From Bacteroidota bacterium (GTDB lineage Bacteria > Bacteroidota > Bacteroidia > Chitinophagales > LD1), in the NCBI GenBank assembly GCA_018267365.1, contig JAFDYQ010000029.1, forward strand, positions 1-56,352: a stretch of DNA of 56,352 bases. Reading direction: 5' to 3'. The notes under the pieces are model-generated. The model saw nothing but the letters and a program-made list of their open reading frames with translations. It was not told the origin of the DNA and did not search any database. The position numbers and the translations under genes were made by a program. Of the stretch, positions 48,250-56,352 are shown piece by piece (position 1 is the stretch's first letter; every line of letters begins with the position of its first letter).

Positions 48250-49317
48250 ATGAGAGCAGCACTCACACTGACGGTATTGTTTGCAGCGGCCTTCACCGGC
48301 GCACAGGCACAGATCTTTATCAATACAGGCAATCCAAACCTGGATAAGTATAAACAGGATAACCCTAATGCCACCGTGGTGAGCCCATCAGGCAACCTGA
48401 CCATCACCTCTCCTACTGACAGCGCCAAAGTGCAGACCGAGGTGAAAACACCTGAGGTAAAGATCAAGACGCCGGTAGCTACCACACCTAAGCCAGCGGT
48501 AGCGCCTAAAGTGGCTATCAAGCCTGTAACAAATACCATGGCTGCCCCTGCAGCCTCTACACGCCCGGCTACGCCGCCATCTGACATGCCGGCCAATGCC
48601 GAAGTAGGCAAGTGCTACGCGCGCTGCTACGTACCTGACAAATATGAAACCCATGAAGAGACGGTAATAGACAAGCCTCTATCCTACAAGACTCAGACCA
48701 TACCCGCCACCTACAAGACGATCACAGACACGATCATACTCAAGGCTGCTACCGTGACCTATAAGACAATACCGGCTACCTACGAGACCACTACCGAGGA
48801 TGTACTCGTGACACCAGCCTCACAGCAGTGGGTAAAGGGCACCGCCGATGCCGGCTGCCTCTCTGCCAATCCTGCTGACTGCCAGGTGATGTGCCTGAAG
48901 GAAATACCTGCGGTGTACAAGAAGGTGACACGCAAGACCGTCAAGACGCCTGCGACAAAAGAGGAAGTACAAGTACCAGCCCAGTACAAGGTAGTGACCA
49001 AGAAAGTAGTAGATCAGCCTGCGCGCCAGGAAAAAATAGAAGTCCCTGCTACCTACAAGGATGTGACCCGCAAGGAACTGGTGAGTAAAGGCGGCTACTC
49101 TGAGTGGAGAGAGATACTCTGCGCAGACAAGCTGACCACTGCCAAGATCACTGCCATACAGCAGGCGCTGAAGGCAAACGGCTATGATCCGGGGCCGATA
49201 GACAATGTGTTTGGCGGCAAGACCAAGGAGGCGCTGATCAAATACCAGCAGGACAAGGGCCTGCCTGTAGGGAACCTGAATATGGAAACACTTAAGTCTC
49301 TCGGCGTAGAGCAATAA
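48250..49317 (+). CDS. Secreted peptidoglycan-binding domain protein with VPATYK-type repeats
   Basis: About 355 residues from the ATG at 48250, which gives the signal peptide 'MRAALTLTVLFAAAFTGAQAQ'. A low-complexity Pro/Thr/Lys stretch (about 50-120) leads to 'VGKCYARCYVPDKYETHEE', then a middle region (about 140-275) of degenerate repeats around '(I/V)PATYKT(I/V)T' (at least five). The C-terminal about 55 residues ('TTAKITAIQQALKANGYDPGPIDNVFGGKTKEALIKY') form a PG_binding_1-like helical domain. The arrangement is like envelope proteins of Bacteroidota that link outer membrane and peptidoglycan, often with OmpA-type ends, but here the end is PG_binding_1. Function is inferred. Confidence 0.85.
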   Translation: MRAALTLTVLFAAAFTGAQAQIFINTGNPNLDKYKQDNPNATVVSPSGNLTITSPTDSAKVQTEVKTPEVKIKTPVATTPKPAVAPKVAIKPVTNTMAAPAASTRPATPPSDMPANAEVGKCYARCYVPDKYETHEETVIDKPLSYKTQTIPATYKTITDTIILKAATVTYKTIPATYETTTEDVLVTPASQQWVKGTADAGCLSANPADCQVMCLKEIPAVYKKVTRKTVKTPATKEEVQVPAQYKVVTKKVVDQPARQEKIEVPATYKDVTRKELVSKGGYSEWREILCADKLTTAKITAIQQALKANGYDPGPIDNVFGGKTKEALIKYQQDKGLPVGNLNMETLKSLGVEQ

Positions 49318-49343
49318 GCACATCCCTCTATAAGATATATAGG

Positions 49344-49370
49344 AGCCCTGCATACTCTGCGGGGCTTTTT
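49344..49370 (+). terminator. Terminator after the peptidoglycan-binding gene
   Basis: Stem AGCCCTGC (49344-49351) pairs with GCGGGGCT (49359-49366), followed by TTTTTA. Confidence 0.8.
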
Positions 49371-49528
49371 ATGTACCCTGAAATATTTCTAAATGCGCTG
49401 ACAGTACCGTACTTTGGCAAGGTAATTGGAAAGAACAGGGAAAATTCAAATCTTTAGTATATCAATGCATGGCTGGAGTGACTCCGCCTGCTGACCGGCC
49501 ATACTCAAACCATTAAACTCATACCCAC

Positions 49529-50488
49529 ATGAAAAAAGTACTTCTCACTGCACTATCTGTCACAGCCCTCGTGCTGGCGGCAGAAGCACAGAATGCAGCA
49601 GCGCACTCTACAGGCATCAAGATCAATACCTCCGGCCTCAAGACCAGGAGCAGCCTACCTACCAAAACTACCAACGGCGTGCCGTCAAAGCCAGGCACCT
49701 CTACACCTACGGGCACTGCCACGGGCACGGGCAGCAGCACCTCTACCTCCTCAGGAAAGGGCGGCAAAATGGGTGACGGAGGATCATCTTCTACCACTAC
49801 GGGCAGCACCTCGGGCTCTGGCGGCGTAGTGACGCAGTCAGATGCACTCACAGCCGTACTGCAGCTGCTCAAAACCGGCGTGACCGCAGCCGTGACCAAG
49901 GTGGCCGTGCAGGATGGCTTCTACGGCAATCCGGAGATCAAGATACCGCTGCCACCGGCCCTGCAGCAGGCCGGCAGTATGCTGACCAGCTATGGAGCAG
50001 GCGCTGTGGTAGACAAACTGGTACTGCAACTCAACCGCTCGGCAGAGCAATCTGCTACACTGGCTACACCTATCTTTATCAACTCGCTGACGCAGATCAC
50101 GCCAAATGACGCGGTGAATATCATCTCCGGATCTCAGCAGGATGCAGCGACACAATTTCTGAAGCGTACTACTACGGAGCAGCTGGTTGTAGCCTTCAAG
50201 CCAAAGGTGCAGCAGGTGCTGGACCAGACCAAGACGTCTGCCGCCTACAGCGAGGTGATCAATCTTTACAACAAGATCCCGTTTGTGAGCAAGGTCAGTG
50301 CTGACCTGCCCGACTATGTGACCCGCAAAGCACTCGATGGACTTTTCATCATGGTGGGCAAAGAAGAAGCTAAGATCAGGCAAAACCCTGCGGCTGCCGG
50401 CTCCTCCATACTGAGCAAAGTGCTGGGCAGCGTACTGGGCCAGAACGGCCTGAGCAGTGGTACCAGCAGCAAAGCCAGGAAAATGTAG
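49529..50488 (+). CDS. DUF4197 family secreted protein
   Basis: A 319-residue protein. Signal peptide (1-21, MKKVLLTALSVTALVLAAEAQ), a Ser/Thr/Gly-rich linker (about 40-100) and a DUF4197 domain (about 105-290) with hallmark phrases 'DGFYGNPEIKIPLPPALQQ', 'VLQLNRSAEQSA', 'PIFINSLTQITPNDAVNIISG', 'QFLKRTTTEQL', 'FKPKVQQ', 'YNKIPFVSK' and 'DYVTRKALDGLFIMVGKEEAKIRQNP'. The family is periplasmic and of unknown function. Ends 1 bp before the convergent DUF2797 gene, so there is no room for a terminator between them. Confidence 0.9.
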   Translation: MKKVLLTALSVTALVLAAEAQNAAAHSTGIKINTSGLKTRSSLPTKTTNGVPSKPGTSTPTGTATGTGSSTSTSSGKGGKMGDGGSSSTTTGSTSGSGGVVTQSDALTAVLQLLKTGVTAAVTKVAVQDGFYGNPEIKIPLPPALQQAGSMLTSYGAGAVVDKLVLQLNRSAEQSATLATPIFINSLTQITPNDAVNIISGSQQDAATQFLKRTTTEQLVVAFKPKVQQVLDQTKTSAAYSEVINLYNKIPFVSKVSADLPDYVTRKALDGLFIMVGKEEAKIRQNPAAAGSSILSKVLGSVLGQNGLSSGTSSKARKM

Positions 50489-50489
50489 C

Positions 50490-51290
50490 TCACTCTGTCA
50501 CGAGCTCTACCTCATAGCCGCTATGCTTGCGGATATTGAGTACGGAGCCTCCTTCAAATATGAGATACTGCCCTCTGATACCTATCAGGGGGCTTTTTAT
50601 TTCCGGCATCTTGTCAAACCCTACACTGGTCACCTTTTTGGTGTATTCTGTGACAGGATAGGTGATGGTGACGACTGTATCATCAGCACAGATATATTGC
50701 TGCAGGTCCTCCGACAGCAGGCTGCGTATGCGCGCTTTCTCCGAGAGGAGATCTATCTCAGCATTGAAATCATTGCGAAGCATTTTGCTCCAGTGTGTCT
50801 TGTCTGTCAGATATTGTTTCAGCGCCACCTCTATACGGCCTGCCAGCTGGCGGTAGGGTGTCTCCGCGAGTATGATGGCCTTATTGGCACCCTGGTCTAT
50901 CCAGCGGGTAGGTATCTGCGTATGGCGTGTCACACCTACCTTGGTCTCATTGACCAGCGCGAGGTAGACATAGTGTGGCTGCATATGGTGCCTGACCTCC
51001 CACTCTACATCGCGGCCCTGATGCTCATGCGCCATGCACAGCTCAGGGCGCAGGATGCACTCTGCATTATCCGGCGCAGTGGAGAAGCAGGTATAGCACA
51101 TCCCTTCGCCAAAAGATTTATAGGTCTTCTTGCTGCACACAGTGCAAAAAATATTGCCGGTGTGGCGCAGGGACACGCTACGGCCTATGAGGTCATTCAT
51201 CTGTACGGTATCAGCCCCGAGCTGCAGGGAGTAGGACACGGGATCGGTGCCGGATACGGTCATTTTATCCAGGAGGCCAAAGGCGCGCAT
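50490..51290 (-). CDS. DUF2797 family protein
   Basis: A 266-residue protein of the DUF2797 family. It has a Cys-rich zinc-like block ('FCTVCSKKTYKSFGEGMCYTCFSTAPDNAECILRPELC' region, about 48-85, CxxC..CxxC) followed by 'HYVYLALVNETKVGVTRHTQIPTRWIDQGA', the family hallmark, whose strand-turn pattern recalls GIY-YIG-like folds. 'EHQGRDVEWEVRHHMQPHYVY' lies between. The C-terminus carries 'FEGGSVLNIRKHSGYEVEL'. Function is unknown; a nucleic-acid role is plausible from the zinc block and fold likeness but not shown. It faces the DUF4197 gene with a 1-bp gap. Confidence 0.88.
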   Translation of the reverse strand: MRAFGLLDKMTVSGTDPVSYSLQLGADTVQMNDLIGRSVSLRHTGNIFCTVCSKKTYKSFGEGMCYTCFSTAPDNAECILRPELCMAHEHQGRDVEWEVRHHMQPHYVYLALVNETKVGVTRHTQIPTRWIDQGANKAIILAETPYRQLAGRIEVALKQYLTDKTHWSKMLRNDFNAEIDLLSEKARIRSLLSEDLQQYICADDTVVTITYPVTEYTKKVTSVGFDKMPEIKSPLIGIRGQYLIFEGGSVLNIRKHSGYEVELVTE

Positions 51291-51388
51291 GTAGTCGTTT
51301 TATGTATCGCAAAGCTAAGGGTTTAACAGGACTTTAACAGCCGCCTGCTACCATCCCGACACAATAAAGTCGTTTGCCGTATTTATAT

Positions 51389-51416
51389 TTTGAAAAGATA
51401 AACTCCTCTATTTTTG
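51389..51416 (+). promoter_or_regulatory. Candidate promoter of the outer-membrane barrel gene
   Basis: TATTTTTG (51409-51416) matches TAnnTTTG. A TTTG (51389-51392) lies upstream, but the spacer is 16 bp, shorter than usual. The ATG is at 51483. Confidence 0.5.
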
Positions 51417-51482
51417 TTATTTAGCCAAAGGCGGATCAGGTACAGGCATACACCTCCATCCCCTCACACATCCCATGCGGAA

Positions 51483-54400
51483 ATGAAAAGATCGCTTATC
51501 CTCCTGATCCTGTCGCAGCTCGTGGCAGTATGCAGCTATGCTCAGTCTGCTGACTCTGTGCGCATAGCCCGGCTGCATGCCGAGGCCGACTCTATACTAC
51601 GGGTGATCACCGGGCGTGCACCCAGACCGGCGCATAGCCCACCTGCCGCCGGGACCCCACAGCAGCGACCACAGCCAGCTAGTATCGCCACGCCTGCCAC
51701 TACAGGTATCAGACAGCCTATAGATACACCACAGGCACCGCCTGCCACCGGGCCTGCACAGCCGGGCGCTACAGTCCGGACACCACAGCCCACGCACCGT
51801 ATGGCCGCTGCGGGATCTGACCCTCGGGGCCGGGATCTGAGTATATCCGGCACTATACTGGATGCCACAGACAGCTCAGAGCTGGCCAGCGCATCGGTAT
51901 CTATAGCGCCGGTGACAGATACTATGGCGCTGGACGGGGTACTGACGGAGGATGACGGCCACTTTGAGATAGATGGCCTGAGCCCCGGCCGCTACCGGCT
52001 GCAGGTGAGCTATATCAGCTACAAGGGCCTGACCCTCTACGTGACCATGGACACGACTGACGTAGATATAGGCGATGTGATGCTGCACGCTGAGGGCGAG
52101 GTACTGCACACTGTGACCGTGACCGCACAGGCGGTGAGCGTACAGCAGAAAGCCGACACCACAGAGTACAATGCCGCCCAGTATAAGGTAAACCCCGATG
52201 CGACTGCAGAGGATCTGGTGAGCAAGATGCCCGGTATATCCAGCACCAATGGCACCGTGACTGCTCATGGCGAGACGGTGCAGAAAGTACTCGTAGACGG
52301 CAAGGAGTTCTTTGGTGATGATGCTACTACCGCTCTCAAGAGCCTGCCCGCAGATGTGATAGACAAGGTACAGGTATATGACCGCCTGAGCGATCAGTCA
52401 GCCTTTACAGGATTTGATGATGGCAATACGCAAAAGACGATCAATGTCAAGACTAAAAAGGGGCGCAATAATGGCGTATTCGGCAGGCTATATGCCGGCT
52501 ATGGCTATATAGATGCCTCGCGGTATAGCGCCGGTGGCAATGTCAACTGGTTTAACGGAGATCACCGCATCTCTCTGATCGGTATGAGCAATAATATCAA
52601 CCAGCAGAACTTCTCGTCTCAGGACCTGCTCGGTGTGTCAGGCACAGGCGGCGGACGCGGACGAGGCAGCAGCAGTGGCACTAACTTTATGATCGGATCT
52701 CAGGGCGGCATCTCTACCACACAGGCCATAGGACTGAACTATAGCGATACCTGGGGCAAAAAGAAAAAGGTAAAAGTATCGGGCAGTTACTTTTTCAACT
52801 ATACTGACAATACTACGCTCACCTCTCTAAACAGAAACTACTACAGCGGCTCAAAGTATACGGAAAATGACACCAGCCGCAGCACCAATCAAAACCACCG
52901 CATCAACCTGCGCATAGAGTATGCTATCGACTCTTTCAATCAGTTTATCTTCACCCCAAAGCTGAGCTACCAGGCCAATAGCCAATACTATGGCATAGGC
53001 GGGCAGACCATGACCGGCGAGGGCGTACTCAGCAGCACTACCAATAGCCGGCAGCATACCTATAACAATGGATACAATGCAGCAGGCGATATACTCTATC
53101 AGCACAAGTTCAAAAAGCCATACCGGACGCTCTCTGTAGACCTCGGTGTGAATATCAATAACAAAGGCGGCCACGGAGACCAGCAGTCGCACAATATGTA
53201 CTATGATACTGCCTCTGTAGCAGATACTGCCATCATAGACCAGCAGACCTATACTAATAATAAGAGCTATGCACTCAATGCCAACGTGTCCTATACCGAG
53301 CCGGCGGGCAAAAATGGTATGATACAGCTCAACTATCAGCCATCCTATACCTACAATAAGGCTGACAAACGGGTAGACTCTCTCGATCCCCTGACCCTGC
53401 AGCACAGCCTGCTGGATACTGCCCTCTCCAATAGATATGACAATACCTACATGACGCAGCGGGCCGGCATATCCTACCGCTACAAGAATAAGGGCATAAA
53501 CCTCAATATCGGTGTGAATGGCCAGTATGCCCTCCTGCAGGGCCAGGCTACCTTTCCCTTTGCATATGGTACTGACCGTACTTTCTACAGTGTGCTGCCA
53601 CATCTCTCGGCCAATATCAAGTTTAAAAACTCGGCCTCGCTGCGCATACAGTACCGCACCTCTACCAGCGCGCCATCCATATCGCAGCTGCAAAACGTGA
53701 TAGACAATAGCAATCCGCTCCTGCTCTCTACCGGCAATCCCGGCCTGAACCAGTCCTACGCCAATACAATACTGCTGCGCTATAGCCTGGCCAAGACAGC
53801 CAAAGGGCACTCCCTGTTTGTATTTGCCAATGTGACCAACACCATGAATACGGTGGCCAGCGCTGCCATCATAGCCGGCAGTGATACAAACCTGACGGTA
53901 AATAACACGTCGGTATACCTGCACAAGGGATCACAGCTATCGCGCCCTGTCAATATCAACGGCCAGTGGAGCGCGAGTACCCTCCTGACCTACGGTGTAC
54001 CACTACCCCGCATCAAGTGCAATATCAACGTCAACGGCGGGCTAAACTATAACCAGACTCCCGGCCTGATCAATAATGCGCTGAACCTCTCCCGCACCTA
54101 TGCCCCATCTCTCGGAGCCAACCTGACCAGCAATATCAGCGAGAAGATCGACTTCTCCATAGGCTACTCAGGTACCTATAGCGTAATACAAAACAGCCTG
54201 CAAAAAGCTGCCAACAATAACTACTATACACACAGCGCTACTGCCAGGTTCAACTGGCTCTTCTGGAAGGGCTTTGTGTTTAATACCGCGCTGCAAAATA
54301 CGCTCTATCAGGGTGTATCATCGGGCTACAACCAGAACATCTTTCTCTGGAGTGCAGCACTGGGATACAAATTCCTGAAGGATCAGTCTCTGGAGGTACG

Positions 54401-54677
54401 GGCCAGTGTCAATGACATTCTCAATCAGAACAGCGGTGTGAGCCGCAATATCACGCAGACCTATATAGAGGACGACCGCACACAGGTGCTGCGCCGCTAT
54501 ATGCTGGTCACAGTGACGTGGACGATGCGCTACTTCAAAAAAGGCGCACAGATGCCACCCGCAGAGAGCGGCATGGGCGATGATCACGGTGGCCGCGGCA
54601 GAAACTTCCCGGGCGGGCCTCCTCCGGGTGGCGGGCCGGGAGGACAGCATCCGGGTGGTGGGCCCGGAGGATTCTGA
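51483..54677 (+). CDS. TonB-dependent-receptor-like outer membrane beta-barrel protein
   Basis: About 1064 residues from the ATG at 51483 (MKRSLILLILSQLVAVCSYAQ signal peptide). A Pro/Thr/Ala-rich linker (about 40-105) leads to a CarbopepD_reg-like domain (about 118-200: 'ISGTILDATDSSELASASVSI', 'HFEIDGLSPGRYRLQVSYISY'), a plug-like domain ('EDLVSKMPGISSTNGTVTAHGETVQKVLVDGKEFFGDDATTALKSLPADVIDKVQVYD' region, about 240-300) and an OMP_b-brl_3-type barrel (about 320-1020). The last 30 residues are Gly/Pro-rich (GGPPPGGGPGGQHPGGG). No TonB box or SusD partner is visible, so it is better called a TonB-receptor-like outer membrane beta-barrel family protein. Substrate unknown. Confidence 0.92.
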   Translation: MKRSLILLILSQLVAVCSYAQSADSVRIARLHAEADSILRVITGRAPRPAHSPPAAGTPQQRPQPASIATPATTGIRQPIDTPQAPPATGPAQPGATVRTPQPTHRMAAAGSDPRGRDLSISGTILDATDSSELASASVSIAPVTDTMALDGVLTEDDGHFEIDGLSPGRYRLQVSYISYKGLTLYVTMDTTDVDIGDVMLHAEGEVLHTVTVTAQAVSVQQKADTTEYNAAQYKVNPDATAEDLVSKMPGISSTNGTVTAHGETVQKVLVDGKEFFGDDATTALKSLPADVIDKVQVYDRLSDQSAFTGFDDGNTQKTINVKTKKGRNNGVFGRLYAGYGYIDASRYSAGGNVNWFNGDHRISLIGMSNNINQQNFSSQDLLGVSGTGGGRGRGSSSGTNFMIGSQGGISTTQAIGLNYSDTWGKKKKVKVSGSYFFNYTDNTTLTSLNRNYYSGSKYTENDTSRSTNQNHRINLRIEYAIDSFNQFIFTPKLSYQANSQYYGIGGQTMTGEGVLSSTTNSRQHTYNNGYNAAGDILYQHKFKKPYRTLSVDLGVNINNKGGHGDQQSHNMYYDTASVADTAIIDQQTYTNNKSYALNANVSYTEPAGKNGMIQLNYQPSYTYNKADKRVDSLDPLTLQHSLLDTALSNRYDNTYMTQRAGISYRYKNKGINLNIGVNGQYALLQGQATFPFAYGTDRTFYSVLPHLSANIKFKNSASLRIQYRTSTSAPSISQLQNVIDNSNPLLLSTGNPGLNQSYANTILLRYSLAKTAKGHSLFVFANVTNTMNTVASAAIIAGSDTNLTVNNTSVYLHKGSQLSRPVNINGQWSASTLLTYGVPLPRIKCNINVNGGLNYNQTPGLINNALNLSRTYAPSLGANLTSNISEKIDFSIGYSGTYSVIQNSLQKAANNNYYTHSATARFNWLFWKGFVFNTALQNTLYQGVSSGYNQNIFLWSAALGYKFLKDQSLEVRASVNDILNQNSGVSRNITQTYIEDDRTQVLRRYMLVTVTWTMRYFKKGAQMPPAESGMGDDHGGRGRNFPGGPPPGGGPGGQHPGGGPGGF

Positions 54678-54720
54678 TGACGTATGGATGGCATATGGAA
54701 ACAAAAGCGCGACCCGTTTC

Positions 54721-54756
54721 GCCACCCATTATTCATTATTCCCTATTCATTATCTC
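54721..54756. repeat. ATTATTCATTATTCCC repeat between barrel gene and biotin-carrier gene
   Basis: Two or three units of (C)TATTCATTAT in tandem, of the same low-complexity AT style as the GATTTATG repeats. It lies between two plus-strand genes. Confidence 0.55.
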
Positions 54757-54787
54757 CATTATATTTACCCATCAGTAAAGACACGTA

Positions 54788-55276
54788 ATGATACAGGCAA
54801 AAGTCAACGGCAAAGAGGAATACACCATAGATGGCAATAAGATCAATGGCGCGGAGTACGAGTGGGATATACTAGCCCTGGCCAATGGCAGCTATCATAT
54901 CCTGAAGGACAGCCAGAGCTACCGCGTGACGGTGACAGGTATCAACCACGAGGAGAAGACCATGACCATAGCCGTCAATGGCAATGAATACGACATCAGC
55001 ATCAAAGATAAATATGACCTGCTGCTCCAGCAGATGGGCATCAGCACAGGCGCAGGCGCCAAGGTCAATTCATTTAAAGCGCCGATGCCGGGCCTGATCA
55101 AAGATATATCTGTGACAGAAGGTGCCGAGGTAAAGAAGGGCGACATCCTCCTGATACTGGAGGCCATGAAGATGGAAAATGCGCTCAAGTCTCCCCGCGA
55201 TGCAAAGATCAAACACATCAAAGCCGTAAAGGGCACCGCCGTGGAGAAAAACCAGGTGCTGGTAGAGTTTGAGTGA
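54788..55276 (+). CDS. Biotin carboxyl carrier protein subunit (acyl-CoA carboxylase)
   Basis: A 162-residue biotinyl carrier. The N-terminal half (1-90) is a beta-rich domain ('YEWDILALANGSYHIL'), and the C-terminal half is a biotinyl domain with 'APMPGLIKDISVTEGAEVKKGDILLILEAMKMENAL'; the biotinylated lysine is K128 in EAMKMEN. The sequence is closer to carriers of propionyl/acetyl-CoA carboxylases or of oxaloacetate decarboxylase type than to the acetyl-CoA AccB with its Pro/Ala linker. No carboxylase subunits lie nearby in this window, so the partner enzyme is encoded elsewhere. A -7-like TATATTTA (54760-54767) precedes it. Confidence 0.92.
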   Translation: MIQAKVNGKEEYTIDGNKINGAEYEWDILALANGSYHILKDSQSYRVTVTGINHEEKTMTIAVNGNEYDISIKDKYDLLLQQMGISTGAGAKVNSFKAPMPGLIKDISVTEGAEVKKGDILLILEAMKMENALKSPRDAKIKHIKAVKGTAVEKNQVLVEFE

Positions 55277-55313
55277 GCGGCACCAGCTGACTATATATGA
55301 GAGGTCATAGACC

Positions 55314-55706
55314 TCACCACCGGTCTCTCATGCGCTCCTTGCGGCGCGCCTCTATCTCGTTTCCCTTGCGGGTATTGTGCTCATCCTCTATGCAGCGGCG
55401 TATGTGGTCCTTATCGTCCGTGCCGTAGCGGCTGATGCTTTTAAACATATAGTCGTCGGGGTTCTTCATGATCGTCTTGAAGTAGGTCATGCCCTCTACA
55501 TCGCACTCAGACTCTATATATGCAGCCACCTCGCCATCGCTCATGACCCGCGGCGCATCTCTGGGCGCAGAGGCGGTGCACCAGTACGGGGTGTGGCGCC
55601 TGAGCCCCCAGCCCATCACAAAGGTACCCTCCAGCCCTACCGCCGTGACCCATATCGGCTTCTTATTCTTCTGGTCTATGATCCATTGTCCTCTTTCAAA
55701 CTCCAT
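55314..55706 (-). CDS. Hypothetical small protein
   Basis: About 130 residues if translation begins at MEFERGQW (55706); a longer frame with 11 more residues exists. It starts 'MEFERGQWIIDQKNKKPIWVTA', has 'EGTFVMGWGLRRHTPYWCTASA' in the middle and a highly charged C-terminus ('CIEDEHNTRKGNEIEARRKERMRDRW') likely helical. No signal peptide, membrane segment or known family is recognised. It is convergent with the biotin-carrier gene (37-bp gap with a GAGGTC/GACCTC hairpin at 55301-55315). Confidence 0.6.
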   Translation of the reverse strand: MEFERGQWIIDQKNKKPIWVTAVGLEGTFVMGWGLRRHTPYWCTASAPRDAPRVMSDGEVAAYIESECDVEGMTYFKTIMKNPDDYMFKSISRYGTDDKDHIRRCIEDEHNTRKGNEIEARRKERMRDRW

Positions 55707-55902
55707 AATCTGTGCGTTTTTGTAGCACAAAATTAGCATTAGCTAAAATAATTAGCCAATCGGGAGCCACTTATAGTTATGCACAAAAAGGAAAACCGGC
55801 CGCGGGGCAATAAAAATGGCGGGAAAGCGTAAAATAAGTCCCTGATAGTCATAGGGATTCAAAAAGGTTACGTTTTTCTGGAAACTTTTTTGAAAAAAAA
55901 CC

Positions 55903-55932
55903 TTGACAAAAGTGTAACCTAAATTTATCTTG
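55903..55932 (+). promoter_or_regulatory. Candidate promoter of the small secreted protein gene
   Basis: TTG (55903-55905) and TATCTTG (55926-55932, one mismatch from TAnnTTTG), spacer 20 bp. ATG at 55966. Confidence 0.5.
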
Positions 55933-55965
55933 ATTTCATAACGAACTACTAAAACCAAAAAAAAG

Positions 55966-56229
55966 ATGAAAAGCCTCCTGATAATAGCACTGACACTGTT
56001 CACTTTCGCAGCCAAAGCTCAAACTCCAGCCGCCAAGGAAACTACCAAGGCTACTATCGTAAACGTAGCAAACACAGCAGCAGAAACTCCTGCGGCTACC
56101 ACACCCGCTACTGAGGCTACCCCGGCTCAAGACGCTACTGCAGGCACTGGCCCGCACATCTCGGCCAACTTTGTAGGTACTAACGACCTGAACCTCCTCC
56201 TGCTCCGCGAAGGTGTAAAGAAGGCTTAA
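55966..56229 (+). CDS. Small secreted protein, Ala/Thr-rich
   Basis: An 87-residue protein: signal peptide 'MKSLLIIALTLFTFAAKAQ' (1-19), then a low-complexity Ala/Thr/Pro/Glu stretch (about 20-60), ending in 'HISANFVGTNDLNLLLLREGVKKA'. No family is recognised. Its own promoter and a strong terminator show it is a monocistronic gene; a strongly expressed envelope or surface peptide is possible. Confidence 0.7.
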   Translation: MKSLLIIALTLFTFAAKAQTPAAKETTKATIVNVANTAAETPAATTPATEATPAQDATAGTGPHISANFVGTNDLNLLLLREGVKKA

Positions 56230-56263
56230 TAGCCACCAAGATACAGCCAACCCCTATTTAAAG

Positions 56264-56290
56264 GCCGCGCATGAAGACGCGGCTTTTTTA
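56264..56290 (+). terminator. Terminator after the small secreted protein
   Basis: Stem GCCGCG (56264-56269) pairs with CGCGGC (56278-56283), followed by TTTTTTATTT. Confidence 0.85.
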
Positions 56291-56297
56291 TTTGGGG

Positions 56298-56352
56298 TGT
56301 CCCGTCCTGAAATAAGTTGACACAAAAGTTGACTTATATAATGAATTCAAAG
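56298..56352 (+). mobile_element. Possible insertion-sequence left end (truncated by window)
   Basis: The sequence TGTCCCGTCCTGAAATAAGT followed by TGACACAAAAGTTGAC has the look of terminal inverted repeats of IS3-group elements in Bacteroidota. TTGACTTATATAATG resembles a promoter and ATGAATTC could be the start of a transposase reading frame. The window ends before this can be confirmed. Confidence 0.4.

Noticed and set aside
52851..53924. 357-residue minus-strand open frame antisense to the barrel gene
   Set aside because: Long only because of codon bias in the TonB-like gene; composition (Ile/Val/Gly/Tyr/Arg) is that of a shadow frame and it has no domain.

Overview
The window looks like chromosomal DNA of a Bacteroidota member, most likely a Chitinophagaceae/Sphingobacteriia-type organism with roughly 50% GC. 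Support comes from several secreted proteins with type IX secretion (T9SS) C-terminal sorting domains, SprB-type repeat adhesins, a TonB-family outer-membrane barrel with a carboxypeptidase-like N-terminal domain, a one-piece propeller/Y_Y_Y sensor kinase beside a LytTR regulator, and promoters of the Bacteroidota form TTTG-N19-TAnnTTTG. No phage, CRISPR or plasmid module was found.

Layout. 0-2.1 kb: repeat-rich gap, HNH nuclease, DUF3175 protein, cytochrome oxidase subunit III. 2.2-8.0 kb: Fe-S assembly operon sufB-sufC-sufD-sufS, split between sufB and sufC by a DUF559 endonuclease gene with five copies of a nested palindromic repeat. 8.1-11.8 kb: LytTR two-component pair. 12.1 kb: tRNA-Arg(ACG). 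12.4-24.1 kb: two giant T9SS type-B surface proteins flanking a GH5 glycosidase. 24.3-29 kb: pyrG, a membrane protein, an SDR with a small AraC-type regulator, and a further membrane protein. 29-38.6 kb: glycan-related genes on the minus strand (GT39-TPR protein, two methyltransferases, an epimerase-GT2 fusion, and a two-subunit transketolase split by a four-helix-bundle gene with its own repeats), interrupted by a LamG secreted protein. 38.7-43.7 kb: phosphodiesterase, lipoprotein, MFS carrier, PAS sensor kinase, T9SS protein. 43.8-48.1 kb: housekeeping operon dapD - unknown - cca - miaA. 48.2-56.3 kb: secreted peptidoglycan-binding and DUF4197 proteins, DUF2797 protein, TonB-family barrel, biotin carrier protein, small secreted protein, and a possible insertion-sequence end at the edge.

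The most unusual feature is the density and placement of short repeats. At least nine families (palindromes and 7-8 bp tandem or inverted motifs) fill intergenic gaps. Two families bracket small genes (DUF559; four-helix-bundle/S23) that sit exactly between partner genes of one operon, in the operon's own direction. Repeat sequence has also entered coding regions: inside sufD, at the end of the DUF559 gene, and at the start of miaA. This suggests a class of small operon-tolerant repeat cassettes, perhaps analogous to REP/RAYT or ribosomal intervening-sequence elements. The mechanism is inference.
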